From assembly GCF_000282095.2 (NCBI RefSeq), contig NZ_AKKC02000004.1, forward strand, positions 496,001 through 560,000: a DNA stretch of 64,000 nucleotides, read 5' to 3'. Every line of letters starts with the position of its first letter. Position 1 is the first letter of the stretch. This stretch comes from Rhizobium sp. CF080. GTDB taxonomy: Bacteria > Pseudomonadota > Alphaproteobacteria > Rhizobiales > Rhizobiaceae. Positions 15,038 to 24,251 of this stretch are shown here, in pieces. The notes beneath the pieces are model-generated. The model did no database searches, had not been told where the DNA came from, and saw only the letters and a list, made by a program, of their open reading frames with translations. The position numbers were made by a program, and so were the translations under genes.

Positions 15038-16653
15038 TCAACGTGACAGAGATGCATACGGATATTCTGGTGGTAGGCGGCGGTCTTGGCGGTGTTGCAG
15101 CAGCACTCGGCGCATGCCGGGCAGGCCGCAGCGTCATCATGACCGAGGAATTCGACTGGATCGGCGGCCAGCTGACCAGCCAGGCGGTTCCCTCCGACGA
15201 GCATACCTGGGTCGAGCAGTTCGGCATTACCCGCTCCTACCGGAAGCTGCGCAACGGTATCCGCCAATATTACCGCGACCACTATCCGCTGACCGAGGGT
15301 GCGCGTGCCTGGGGCGACCTCAATCCGGGTTCCGGCTGGGTCAGCCGCATCTGCGCCGAACCGCGCGTCAGCCTCGCGGTCATGGAGGCGATGCTGATGC
15401 CCTATCGGGGCGCCGGCAAGCTGAAGGTGCTGCAGCCTTACCGTCCTGTGGCAGCCGACGTCGAAGGTGATACGGTGCGTTCCGTCACCGTTCGCCACCG
15501 CGATACCGGCCGCGAGATCACCATTTCTGCCGCCTATATCCTCGATGCCACCGAACTCGGTGACCTGCTGCCGATGACCGGTACCGAATATGTGAAGGGT
15601 TTCGAGGCTCAGTCCGATACCGGCGAACCGAGCGCACCGTCAGAGGCGCAGCCGAACAATGTCCAGGCCGTATCGATCTGCTTTGCAATCGATCACGTCG
15701 ACGGCGACCAGACGATCGACAAGCCGGAGAATTACGACTACTGGCGCAAGTACCAGCCGCATTTCTGGGGCGGCCCGCTGCTCGGCTTCACCGCGCCGCA
15801 TCCGCGCACGCTGGACTTCACCACCCGCTCGTTCACGCCCAATCCGAATGACGATCCGCTGGCCGTCGATGCCGACCAGCGCAAGGGCGGCGGCGACGAG
15901 AACCTGTGGATCTTCCGCCGTATCGCGGCGCGCAACAACTTCGTGCCCGGTGCCTACGCTTCCGACATCTGCCTCGTGAACTGGCCGATGATCGACTACA
16001 TGGAAGGCACGATCATCGACCTTTCCGAAGAGGACAAGGCAAAGCAGCTGAAATCGGCGGCCGACCTCTCCTACTCGCTGTTCTACTGGCTGCAGACCGA
16101 AGCGCCGCGCGTCGATGGCGGCCAGGGTTTTCCGGGGCTTCGCCTGCGCGGCGACATCACCGGCACCGAGCATGGTCTTGCCATGGCCCCCTATATCCGC
16201 GAGAGCCGCCGCATCAAGCCGGTCACCCGCATCGTCGAGCAGGACCTCTCCTATTCGGTGCGCGGGGAGAAGGGCGCGGTCAATTACCGCGACAGTATCG
16301 GCATCGGCATGTACCGGATCGACCTGCATCCTTCGACCGGTGGCGACAACTATATCGACGTGCCGTCCTGCCCGTTCGAGATTCCGCTCGGCGCACTTCT
16401 GCCTGAACGGGTGAAGAACCTCATCCCGGCCGGCAAGAACATCGGCACCACCCACATCACCAATGGCTGCTACCGGCTCCACCCGGTCGAGTGGAACATC
16501 GGCGAAGTCGCCGGCATGCTCGCGGCGCATTGCCTCGAGAAAAATCTTACGCCGCATCAGGTCCAGGAAAACGACGAGAAGCTCCAGAATTTTCAGAGAG
16601 AGCTCAGCCGTGAAGGCATCGAAATGCGCTGGCCGGATATCGCGGCCTACTAG
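15034..16653 (+). CDS. FAD-dependent oxidoreductase (FAD_oxidored family)
   Basis: A 539-residue flavoprotein. The dinucleotide-binding motif is DILVVGGGLGGVAAALGACRAG near the N terminus, followed by WIGGQLTSQAVPSDEH, typical of the family often annotated as xanthan-lyase-like. Near the C terminus NLIPAGKNIGTTHITNGCYR and HPVEWNIGEVAGMLAAHCL complete the FAD site. No signal peptide. The GTG start overlaps the LacI stop. In many proteobacteria this family sits next to sugar ABC transporters, but its substrate has not been established to my knowledge. Oxidation of the imported sugar or a derivative is the simplest reading. Confidence 0.85.
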   Translation: MINVTEMHTDILVVGGGLGGVAAALGACRAGRSVIMTEEFDWIGGQLTSQAVPSDEHTWVEQFGITRSYRKLRNGIRQYYRDHYPLTEGARAWGDLNPGSGWVSRICAEPRVSLAVMEAMLMPYRGAGKLKVLQPYRPVAADVEGDTVRSVTVRHRDTGREITISAAYILDATELGDLLPMTGTEYVKGFEAQSDTGEPSAPSEAQPNNVQAVSICFAIDHVDGDQTIDKPENYDYWRKYQPHFWGGPLLGFTAPHPRTLDFTTRSFTPNPNDDPLAVDADQRKGGGDENLWIFRRIAARNNFVPGAYASDICLVNWPMIDYMEGTIIDLSEEDKAKQLKSAADLSYSLFYWLQTEAPRVDGGQGFPGLRLRGDITGTEHGLAMAPYIRESRRIKPVTRIVEQDLSYSVRGEKGAVNYRDSIGIGMYRIDLHPSTGGDNYIDVPSCPFEIPLGALLPERVKNLIPAGKNIGTTHITNGCYRLHPVEWNIGEVAGMLAAHCLEKNLTPHQVQENDEKLQNFQRELSREGIEMRWPDIAAY

Positions 16654-16704
16654 GGACGGCCGGTGGCCTGTCTATCAAAACCAACCTTTGGAGGAGGAAC
16701 GGGA

Positions 16705-17976
16705 ATGAACTATCATCGGACTTTGAAATCTGCTGTCGCGGCATTGGCCGTGGCCGTGCCGCTCTGCTGGAGCGGCATCGCCAACGCGCAGGATGCGGTC
16801 AACCTGCGCATGACCATCTGGAGCGCTAACGAGGCGCATCTGAAACTCTTTAACGAGATTGCCGCCGGCTTCAAGAAGGACCATCCGAACGTGACGGTGA
16901 CCTATGAGTCGCTGCCGTTCGAAACCTATACGACGGCGCTGACGACCCAGATCGCCGGCGGCAATGCGCCCGACATGGCCTGGATATTCGAGACCGCCGC
17001 CTATGACTTCGTCAATTCCGGCGCGCTTTATCCGCTGACGGATACGCTCAAGGCCACCAAAGGCTATAATGCGGAAGAACTCAGTGCCACGGCTGCCGAG
17101 CGCTGGACCAAGGACGGCAAGCTGTTTGCATATCCGTTCTCGACCTCGCCGTTTGCGATGTTCGTCAACAACGACCTCATCAAGGCCTCCGGCGCCAAGA
17201 CGCCGGCGGAAATGATCGCAGCCGGCCAGTGGACCTGGGACAATGCCATCGCCACTGCGTCCACCGTCGGCAAAACCGGCAAGGGCGGCCTGATCGTTCG
17301 CGACTTCAACTACCAGATCTGGCAGAACCTCGCCTCCGTCTGGAACGGCTGGGGCGCCTCGCCGTGGAGCGCCGACGGCAAGACCTGCACGATGACCGAA
17401 AAGCCGATGGTCGATGCGCTGACCTTCATCCATGACGCCGTTTTCAAGAACAAGGCGATGCCGGGTCCCGGCGAAAGCGTCGATTTCTTCGCCGGCAATG
17501 CGGCGATGACGATCACCCAGATCAGCCGCGCCTCGCTGCTGCCGAAGGACAAGCCTTTCGCCTGGGATCTCGTGCCGTTGCCTAAGGGGCCAGCCGGCAA
17601 CTATGCGCTGATCGGCCAGGCCGGCGTCGGCGTCATGCAGTCGGGCAAGAACGCCAAGACGGCGGCCGAATTCGTCGCCTATATGACGAACCCGGAAAAC
17701 TCGGCCAAGCTCAGCCAGTTCTTCCCGTCGGCCCGCAAGTCGCTGCTGAATGCCGAGGTCCTGAAGAAGACCAATCCGCTGCTGAGCCAGGAGCAGATCG
17801 ACAAGGTCGTGATCTCCGGCATTGCCACCGGCAAGGTCATTCCGGGCCATACGGGCTTTGCGCAGATCCAACAGGCGGTTCGTTCGGGCCTCGATGCCGT
17901 CTGGCGGCCGGACGCGAATATCCCGGCTGCCCTCCAGCAGATCTGCGGCCAGATCGGCCCGCTTCTGAAGCGCTAA
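16705..17976 (+). CDS. ABC transporter sugar-binding protein (family 1)
   Basis: A 423-residue periplasmic protein. The start MNYHRTLKS is chosen for the GGAGGAGGAAC upstream; the open frame further upstream lies in a short intergenic stretch. Signal peptide residues 1-26 end NAQD. Mature sequence VNLRMTIWSANEAHLKLFNEI and AGGNAPDMAWIFE are family-1 features. It is followed by two permeases and an ATPase, a complete importer. Confidence 0.9.
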   Translation: MNYHRTLKSAVAALAVAVPLCWSGIANAQDAVNLRMTIWSANEAHLKLFNEIAAGFKKDHPNVTVTYESLPFETYTTALTTQIAGGNAPDMAWIFETAAYDFVNSGALYPLTDTLKATKGYNAEELSATAAERWTKDGKLFAYPFSTSPFAMFVNNDLIKASGAKTPAEMIAAGQWTWDNAIATASTVGKTGKGGLIVRDFNYQIWQNLASVWNGWGASPWSADGKTCTMTEKPMVDALTFIHDAVFKNKAMPGPGESVDFFAGNAAMTITQISRASLLPKDKPFAWDLVPLPKGPAGNYALIGQAGVGVMQSGKNAKTAAEFVAYMTNPENSAKLSQFFPSARKSLLNAEVLKKTNPLLSQEQIDKVVISGIATGKVIPGHTGFAQIQQAVRSGLDAVWRPDANIPAALQQICGQIGPLLKR

Positions 17977-17987
17977 GGGAATAGTCG

Positions 17988-18920
17988 ATGGCTGTCGTGC
18001 AGCAAACCGCCCGTCCGGAAGCCCGCTCTTCATCGTCGTTCTGGACGATCGCTCGGCGCGACAGCCTCGCCGGCTTTCTCTTCATCGCCCCGCAACTGAT
18101 CGGGATCACGCTTTTCGTGCTGATCCCGCTCTGCCTCGTCTTCTGGTATTCGCTGCACGAGTGGAACGTGCTCGCCAATACCTTCACCTATACCGGTCTT
18201 GCCAACTACCAGATGCTTCTCGAAGACACGAGCCTGCCTTCGGTGCTCGGGGCGACGGCGATCTTTTCCGCCGGGCTGGTGATCTTCAACCTGAGCCTGG
18301 CATTGCTGCTTGCGGTGCTGCTCAACCAGAAGCTCGCCGGCATCACCATCTTCCGCACCCTGTTCTTCTCGCCTGTCGTCGTGTCGCTGGTTGCCTGGAC
18401 CATCGTCTGGGGGTTCCTGCTACAGAAGAACGGCGGCATCAACGGCGTGCTTCTTCTCGTCGGCATCGAGGGGCCGAACTGGTTGCGCGAACCGGTGACC
18501 GCGATGATCTCGGTGATCGTGGTGCAGGTGTTCAAGAATGTCGGCCTCAACATGATCCTGTTCCTGGCCGCCCTCCAGGGCGTGCCGAACGAGCTTTATG
18601 AGGCCGCCCGGATCGACGGCGCCCCTCGTTTCAAGCAGTTCCGCCGCATCACCCTGCCGCTGATCAGCCCGACCATCCTTCTCACGTCAATCATCACCAT
18701 CGTCGGGTCGCTGCAGGTGTTCGCGCAGATCGCCGTGCTGACCCAAGGCGGACCGGGGCTCACGACCACGGTGCTTGTCTATTACCTCTATCAGCAGGCC
18801 TTCCAGTTCCATTTCTTCGGTTATGGCTCGACGCTGTCGATCATGCTGTTCGTGATCGTCGCGGTACTGACTTTCGCCCAATGGCAGATGCGCAAGAGGA
18901 TCGTCTTTTATGAAAGCTGA
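17988..18920 (+). CDS. Sugar ABC transporter permease (MalF/UgpA type)
   Basis: A 310-residue permease with six spans, beginning with an N-terminal polar tail of about 25 residues and span 1 at GFLFIAPQLIGITLFVLIPL. The ATPase-contact loop reads EAARIDGAPRFKQFRRITLPLISP. It starts 11 bases after the binding-protein gene and overlaps the next permease by 11 bases. Confidence 0.9.
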   Translation: MAVVQQTARPEARSSSSFWTIARRDSLAGFLFIAPQLIGITLFVLIPLCLVFWYSLHEWNVLANTFTYTGLANYQMLLEDTSLPSVLGATAIFSAGLVIFNLSLALLLAVLLNQKLAGITIFRTLFFSPVVVSLVAWTIVWGFLLQKNGGINGVLLLVGIEGPNWLREPVTAMISVIVVQVFKNVGLNMILFLAALQGVPNELYEAARIDGAPRFKQFRRITLPLISPTILLTSIITIVGSLQVFAQIAVLTQGGPGLTTTVLVYYLYQQAFQFHFFGYGSTLSIMLFVIVAVLTFAQWQMRKRIVFYES

Positions 18921-19752
18921 GCTCTCCCCGCGCAGACAAGTCTTTCTCTACGGCCTGCTCTGCGTGCTCCTGATCCCATTCGTCTTTCCGACCTGGTGGA
19001 TGGTGACGTCGTCGGTCAAGCCGATCAGCGACATTTTTGCCTTTCCACCCCAACTCGTGCCGGAAAGCTACGATTGGACGACCTATTCCAAGGTGTTCGA
19101 ACTGCAGCCTTTCGTGAAACAGTACTGGAATTCGGCCTATATCGCCGCGCTGGTGACGATCGGTACGATGATCGTCTCGTCGATGGCCGGATACGCCTTT
19201 GCGCGGATCAAATTCCCCTTTGCCAACGCCATTTTCATGGTCGTGCTGCTCGGGCTCTTGATCCCGTCGGAAGTGACGATCGTGCCGCTCTTCCAGATGT
19301 TCCTGAAGGCGGGCATGGTCAACACCCACTGGCCACTGATCCTGGTGCCGATCTTCGGCGCACCGAGCGTGTTCGCGACATTCGTGATGCGGCAGTTCTT
19401 CATTGCGCTGCCCGTCGAACTCGAAGAGGCGGCGCGGGTCGATGGCCTCGGGCGCTTCAAGATCTTTCGCAAGATCGCGCTGCCGCTTGCAAGGCCGGCG
19501 CTCGCGTCTGTGGCGATCTTCACCTTCCTGCATTCCTGGAACCTCTATCTCGAGCCGATCGTGTTCCTGTCGAGTGCGGACAAATTCACGCTGCCGCAGG
19601 CGCTCACCCAATATACCGACGCCTATGGCGGGCCGATGTGGAACATCCAGCTCGCCGCCGCGACCCTGACGGCGCTGCCCGTTCTCATCGTCTTCATCAT
19701 CGCGCAGAAGCAATTCGTCGAAGGGCTCGCGCATACCGGCCTCAAAGGTTGA
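18910..19752 (+). CDS. Sugar ABC transporter permease (MalG/UgpE type)
   Basis: A 280-residue permease of normal length. Span 1 is at LYGLLCVLLIPFVFPTWWMV; the EAA loop is EAARVDGLGRFKIFRKIALPLARP; the C terminus FVEGLAHTGLKG is the usual MalG-type ending. Overlap with the preceding gene indicates coupled translation. Confidence 0.9.
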   Translation: MKAELSPRRQVFLYGLLCVLLIPFVFPTWWMVTSSVKPISDIFAFPPQLVPESYDWTTYSKVFELQPFVKQYWNSAYIAALVTIGTMIVSSMAGYAFARIKFPFANAIFMVVLLGLLIPSEVTIVPLFQMFLKAGMVNTHWPLILVPIFGAPSVFATFVMRQFFIALPVELEEAARVDGLGRFKIFRKIALPLARPALASVAIFTFLHSWNLYLEPIVFLSSADKFTLPQALTQYTDAYGGPMWNIQLAAATLTALPVLIVFIIAQKQFVEGLAHTGLKG

Positions 19753-19801
19753 AATACTCACCTTCTGAAAAACTGGGGCTGAAGAAACGGAAATCTGATT
19801 G

Positions 19802-20854
19802 ATGGCTGAAGTTACCCTTTCCAATGTCCGCAAGAGCTATGGCGCCGTCGACATCATCCACGGCATCGACCTTGGCATCACCGACGGCGAGTTCGTCGTA
19901 CTGGTCGGCCCGTCCGGCTGCGGCAAGTCCACGCTGCTGAGGATGGTCGCCGGGCTGGAGACGATCACCGGCGGCGATGTGAAGATCGGCGGGCGGGTGG
20001 TCAACGATCTCGATCCGAAGGACCGCGACATCGCCATGGTCTTCCAGAACTATGCGCTTTATCCGCATATGACCGTTGCGACCAATATGGGATTCTCGCT
20101 GGAACACCGCGGCGGGAGCAAGGCGGAGATCGCCGAGCGGGTCAAATGGGCAGCCGACATTCTTGGTCTTGCGCCGCTGCTCGACCGCTACCCTCGCCAG
20201 CTGTCCGGCGGCCAGCGCCAGCGCGTTGCCATGGGGCGGGCAATCGTGCGCGATCCCAAGGTTTTCCTCTTCGATGAGCCGCTTTCCAATCTCGACGCGA
20301 AACTGCGCGTCGTCATGCGCGGCGAGATCAAGAGCCTGCACCAGAGGCTGAAGACGACCACCATCTACGTCACCCACGACCAGGTCGAGGCGATGACCAT
20401 GGCCGACAAGATCGTCGTGCTGAACGGCGGGCGGGTCGAGCAGATCGGCGCACCCCTCGACCTTTACGACCGGCCGGCCAACCAGTTCGTGGCGGGCTTC
20501 ATCGGCTCGCCGTCGATGAATTTTCTCACCGGCACGATCACGCCCGAAGGTTTCGCGGCGCCCGGAATTCTGCTGCCGCTGCCTGAGGCAGCGCATGGGC
20601 ACAAGGACCGAAAGGCGATCTACGGAATCCGTCCCGAACATTTCGCCCTCGACGAAAACGGGGTGCCGGCAGAAATCATTCTTGTCGAGCCGATGGGGTC
20701 GGAAACCCAGGTGACGATGAAGCTCGGCGAAACGCTTGCCACCGGCGTGTTTCGCGAACGGGTTTCGTTGTCGCCGGGAGCAACGATCCGCGTGCGGCCT
20801 GATCTCGGCAATATTCATCTCTTCGCCGCCGACGGCGGCCAGCGTTTGAACTGA
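19802..20854 (+). CDS. Sugar ABC transporter ATPase (UgpC type)
   Basis: A 350-residue ATPase starting MAEVTLSNV; the ATG is used rather than the TTG one codon upstream. Walker A GPSGCGKST, signature LSGGQRQR, Walker B VFLFDEPLSNLD and the H-loop YVTHDQVEAMTMAD are intact, with a C-terminal TOBE part. It lies 49 bases after the permease gene. Its ribosome site is weak (GAAGAAACGGAAA). Confidence 0.92.
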   Translation: MAEVTLSNVRKSYGAVDIIHGIDLGITDGEFVVLVGPSGCGKSTLLRMVAGLETITGGDVKIGGRVVNDLDPKDRDIAMVFQNYALYPHMTVATNMGFSLEHRGGSKAEIAERVKWAADILGLAPLLDRYPRQLSGGQRQRVAMGRAIVRDPKVFLFDEPLSNLDAKLRVVMRGEIKSLHQRLKTTTIYVTHDQVEAMTMADKIVVLNGGRVEQIGAPLDLYDRPANQFVAGFIGSPSMNFLTGTITPEGFAAPGILLPLPEAAHGHKDRKAIYGIRPEHFALDENGVPAEIILVEPMGSETQVTMKLGETLATGVFRERVSLSPGATIRVRPDLGNIHLFAADGGQRLN

Positions 20855-20862
20855 GGCGCGTC

Positions 20863-21591
20863 ATGCCGAACTATCCCGAAACCAGGCTCACCAGGGCGCT
20901 GCGCAGCGGCGAATTCCCGGTCATCGTTTCGCTTGCCCGCCATGACCTCGATCTCGCCAAGGCGGCGATCGGGGCAGGGGCCTTTGCCATCAAGGTGCAT
21001 CTCAACGCCTACCACCGCGCGACCGGAACGACGTTCGGCAGCTTTTCGGAAGAGCGCCCGTTTTTCGAGAGGCTTGCAACGCTCGATGTGCCGCTGCTGG
21101 TCATGGCGGGTCAGGAGAATGTGCCGAGCGCGCAGGAGATGGACGCGCTTGCGGATCTCGGCTTCGAGGGGTTCAATATCTACTTCAGCGACATGCAGCC
21201 GCATCTCCTGCAGTCGCGGCTGAGGCCGATGCCGGCGCTCGGCGAAAGGAGCACTGACGAGGATCTGCAGAAGATCCTCGAAATTCCAGGTGCGATGATG
21301 GAAGCATCTGTCGCTGCGTTTGAAGATTACGGCAAGCCGGTCAACGAGTCGGATCTCGCGCGGTACAGGGACATAACCACCAAAGCCGGCATCCCGGTTA
21401 TCGCGCCGAGTCAGAAGCGGTTCACCGCTGAAGACATGCCTAGGCTGAAGGAGGCCGGCATCGCGGCACCGCTGCTCGGCGTCATCGTTACGGGCACGAC
21501 ATCTCAAAGCATGGATGTCGCGGTGAAGCCGGTCGTCGAAGCAGCTCGGAGCCTGAACAAGGCTTCCTTGCCGAGCTCCGGATTGCGGTGA
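20863..21591 (+). CDS. TIM-barrel protein of unrecognised function
   Basis: A 242-residue protein, eight bases after the ATPase gene. Alternating strand/helix units such as FPVIVSLARHDLDLAKAAI, GAGAFAIKVHLNAYHRATG, VPLLVMAGQEN, GFEGFNIYFS and IPVIAPSQKRF are those of a small (beta/alpha)8 barrel, with GVIVTGTTS near the C terminus in the place of a phosphate-binding loop, somewhat like NanE-type epimerases or related aldolases. I cannot name a family. Being last in the LacI/FAD-oxidoreductase/transporter operon, it probably handles a phosphorylated or oxidised sugar. The last residues (NKASLPSSGLR) lie where an opposite-strand reading frame of unrelated origin begins. Confidence 0.72.
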   Translation: MPNYPETRLTRALRSGEFPVIVSLARHDLDLAKAAIGAGAFAIKVHLNAYHRATGTTFGSFSEERPFFERLATLDVPLLVMAGQENVPSAQEMDALADLGFEGFNIYFSDMQPHLLQSRLRPMPALGERSTDEDLQKILEIPGAMMEASVAAFEDYGKPVNESDLARYRDITTKAGIPVIAPSQKRFTAEDMPRLKEAGIAAPLLGVIVTGTTSQSMDVAVKPVVEAARSLNKASLPSSGLR

Positions 21592-21698
21592 AGATAGGCA
21601 TAGGCCTCATGCGCTTCGCTGGCTGCCGCAGGCATCGCCATCAAGCCGTATACGGCTGCGGTCAGGCGCGGATAGCTCTTCGTGTGGCGCCTTTTACG
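21504..21698 (-). pseudogene. Possible gene relic on the minus strand
   Basis: Directly after the stop of the phospholipase-D-like gene the minus strand reads open for 64 codons without a plausible start or ribosome site. The part at about 21560-21690 (SYPRLTAAVYGLMAMPAAASEAHEAYAYLHRNPELGKE in pieces) has protein-like composition and resembles the C-terminal end of a larger enzyme, perhaps a dehydrogenase; the rest runs antisense into the TIM-barrel gene. It may be the stump of a gene lost by deletion. Evidence is weak. Confidence 0.22.
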
Positions 21699-23516
21699 CT
21701 ATGAGGCCGCTGCTCCGTCCATCTTCGTAAACATCGCGACGCGCTTCATGCGCAGGCTTCCCGGCTTGTATTTGGCGAGCCAGCCGTCGGTCTCGTCCAG
21801 GAACAGGCTTGCCTTCTCGTCGGCAGCCGCGTTCGCGGCGGCGGCTCCGGCCTCTGCGCGCTCATGCACCTCCTCATGGACCGAGCGGAAATAGTAGTGG
21901 AAGAAGAGCCGGTTGAACTCGGTGAAGTAGATGTCGGCAACACGTCTCTCGCCACGGATCAGCAGCATGTTCTCGTCATTGTCGTTGGTCGAGGCCGTCG
22001 AGAAGTTCGCCGAGCCGGTCACCACGATCGGATCGGCGCCGAGCGGATCATGCAGCATGAATTTCGAATGGATGTAGCTTACATGGAGGTTGAGGCCGAG
22101 CGCCCGCGCATTGGATTCGCGGGTCCAGCGATAGAGCGGATCCTCGATATACGAACCCCATGCGGCATAGACATTGTTGCGCGCACCGAGCCGGACGAAA
22201 GGCGTGCGCGCGCCCTTGCGCGCTTCGTCCTTCTTCTCGAGCATGAGGAAGGTGAGCGGCCCTTTGCCGTCGTTGAGCACGAGCTTGTCCTTGAACAGGG
22301 CGCTGATGCCGAAGGCAAGTGTGATGCATCCGAGCGTCGAGGACTCGTCGAGGGCCGCCGCGTACATCTCAAGCACCTCGCCGCCGGCCCGCGGGCTGAA
22401 TACCGGCGTGGTCCCCGAGGGGATTGTCTTCCAGTCGGTCGGGGTCGCCAATAAATCGCCAACGGCCTTGCGGCAGGCGGCCATCACTTTCCTGGCGCCC
22501 GTGGCGTCCTCGTCGCCGGTTTTACCCGGATCCGTCGCCAGCAGCTCCCAGTAGGCCTTGAAATGGCCTGCGACGGCGGGATCCCGCAACCAATGGCCAA
22601 CATTGGTCTGTCCGTGAATGCCACCTGTCGAAAGATTGGTCGATCCCGTCCAGACTTCGGCCGGTGCCGACGCCGCGCCCTTCAGCAGGACCATGAACTT
22701 GTTGTGGGCGATCGCGTCGGGATTGCGCTCGCGCCAACACGCGACCGCACTCTTTGGAAGCTTGGCATCCTTCACCGTCGTCAGATTGTCATCGCGCGGG
22801 AAGTCGGGATGCACCTTGCCCTTTTTGTCCGTGTAGCCGTTCTTCTTGGCGTCGAGAACGAGTTTCACGGACACGCCGCGGTCGATCGCAGCCTTGAGCC
22901 GCTCGGCCACCGGCAGGTAGCGGAATTCGTAGAAGGCACCGAGGAGAGTGTCTCCCGCTTTGGCATTGTCGATGAAGGCGAGGATCGCCTCGTCGAGTGA
23001 CCTGCTCAGCCATTCGAGCGCCTGCGTGCGATCGGGCTCGGCCAACTTGTCCGGTGCCTTGTTTTTGAATTTGCGCGCATAGGCTTGGCTACTCGCGATG
23101 CCGCGATTGAAGAAGACGTCGTGGGTGCCGGTGGTGAAGAGCTTCTCGGTTGTCACCGTGATCGGGATCGGCTTGGCCGAGCGGTCGAGATTCTTGGGCG
23201 TGCCCTTCAGTGGGTGGAAATAGTAGGTGTAGGGCCGCCCGTCCTTCGCCGTGAAATCGTCCCAGACGAAACTCTGCACCGGTTGTGAGAAAGTCGAGAC
23301 CTGAAGGTCCTCGCCAGGATTGGGATAGATGCTCTCGAAGACCTTGAAGCCGTACATGAAGTACCGCTCGTTCTCGACAGTATCCTCGCGCTCGACGGCG
23401 AAGCCGAGCAAGCCGTTTACGGTGTTCCGGTCAAAGTCGATGCCAAACGAAACCGTGTTGGTGCCGCTGACCGCGAAGACCTGGAACCCTCCAACCTTCT
23501 TTGATTTGAAACGCAT
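21699..23516 (-). CDS. Phospholipase-D-like protein with one degenerate HKD motif
   Basis: A 605-residue protein; MRFKSK is the preferred start because GGGGGAA lies at the right distance. Residues 1-120 form a beta-rich, Fn3-like N-terminal region (FQVFAVSGTNTVSFGIDF). Two PLD half-domains follow. The first has HNKFMVLLKG at 271-280 with GSTNLS at 291-296: His and Lys are there but the expected Asp is Leu278. The second, HSKFMLHD at 483-490 with GSANFS at 501-506, is complete. No signal peptide or membrane span. Such proteins may be phospholipases, nucleases or transferases; the substrate cannot be read from the sequence. It stands alone, without restriction, helicase or immunity partners. 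Confidence 0.83.
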   Translation of the reverse strand: MRFKSKKVGGFQVFAVSGTNTVSFGIDFDRNTVNGLLGFAVEREDTVENERYFMYGFKVFESIYPNPGEDLQVSTFSQPVQSFVWDDFTAKDGRPYTYYFHPLKGTPKNLDRSAKPIPITVTTEKLFTTGTHDVFFNRGIASSQAYARKFKNKAPDKLAEPDRTQALEWLSRSLDEAILAFIDNAKAGDTLLGAFYEFRYLPVAERLKAAIDRGVSVKLVLDAKKNGYTDKKGKVHPDFPRDDNLTTVKDAKLPKSAVACWRERNPDAIAHNKFMVLLKGAASAPAEVWTGSTNLSTGGIHGQTNVGHWLRDPAVAGHFKAYWELLATDPGKTGDEDATGARKVMAACRKAVGDLLATPTDWKTIPSGTTPVFSPRAGGEVLEMYAAALDESSTLGCITLAFGISALFKDKLVLNDGKGPLTFLMLEKKDEARKGARTPFVRLGARNNVYAAWGSYIEDPLYRWTRESNARALGLNLHVSYIHSKFMLHDPLGADPIVVTGSANFSTASTNDNDENMLLIRGERRVADIYFTEFNRLFFHYYFRSVHEEVHERAEAGAAAANAAADEKASLFLDETDGWLAKYKPGSLRMKRVAMFTKMDGAAAS

Positions 23517-23919
23517 GATCATTTCCCCCAAAGGCCCGCGTTCCACATACCACAACTCATGCGCTAGTAAAACAATGTGTGATATGGTCCTTCAGCTATA
23601 AGGTACCCCGCTGCCTTCCTCCGAAGATTCGCTTTAGAAACCAGGAAACCGCCGACAAAGGTGACGATAACGACGATCGTCATCGGCTGACGGAAGCTCA
23701 CATTGCCGCCGCTGAGGCTCGAGGCCACGGGCTGGCCGGCACCGTTACAGGTCATAGGCGTTGTGCGGGGGCCTTGTCACGATGACTGTAAGCGCTGCTG
23801 CTTCGTTCTGTTGCGTGAGCGCAGGCTCTGCAGCGGAATAAGGTTCGTACTCAGGAAAGGAGTAAGGAGAAGAGGTGTCGGAATGCTGCCGATACCGACA
23901 AGTCTGCGATAGGCGGCCT

Positions 23920-24168
23920 TCATCGCTGTATATGGTTCCGCCGAGCCAGTCCGTTGGCGATCTCAGTCGTTGAAAAACGAACACGGTCGAAGAAGACCCG
24001 CGAATAAGCCAGAACCAGTTCCGGTTGAAGTGTAAAAAGCGCACTTATCACAACGGCCACGGTCGTCGCGACGATCCGACCTCGTTCGGCTGTGACGTAA
24101 GGGAAATTCGCTCGGATTGTCCATGTAAATGCAGACTTTGACGGACTTGAATTCGATTGTTCCAGCAT
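23920..24168 (-). CDS. Putative small membrane protein (82 residues)
   Basis: The frame starts MLEQSNSSPSK, with AAGG/AAGGTG sequences upstream, and has one hydrophobic stretch (IVATTVAVVISALFTL, about 32-47) followed by basic and polar sequence. No family is recognised. A copy of the ATGTTrAGAArTGTT motif lies about 70 bases upstream, as it does 120 bases upstream of the mipA-like gene, which mildly supports a real promoter. Competing frames overlap it, so confidence is low. Confidence 0.3.
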   Translation of the reverse strand: MLEQSNSSPSKSAFTWTIRANFPYVTAERGRIVATTVAVVISALFTLQPELVLAYSRVFFDRVRFSTTEIANGLARRNHIQR

Positions 24169-24236
24169 GCCTTGGCACCTTCTCTAGTGAAGCCGCTTAA
24201 GCTCTACGGGGACAGCCCATGTCGTTGTGCTAGGTA

Positions 24237-24251
24237 ATGTTGAGAAGTGTT
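24237..24251 (+). promoter_or_regulatory. Candidate response-regulator site, copy 1
   Basis: ATGTTGAGAAGTGTT matches the motif at 25399 in 13 of 15 bases. The TGTT half-sites are 10 bases apart, the direct-repeat spacing used by OmpR-family response regulators. Confidence 0.35.

Noticed and set aside
23564..23755. 63-residue minus-strand frame with a hydrophobic segment
   Set aside because: No ribosome site, poor composition and overlap with other short frames; kept only as a remark on the gene-poor stretch.
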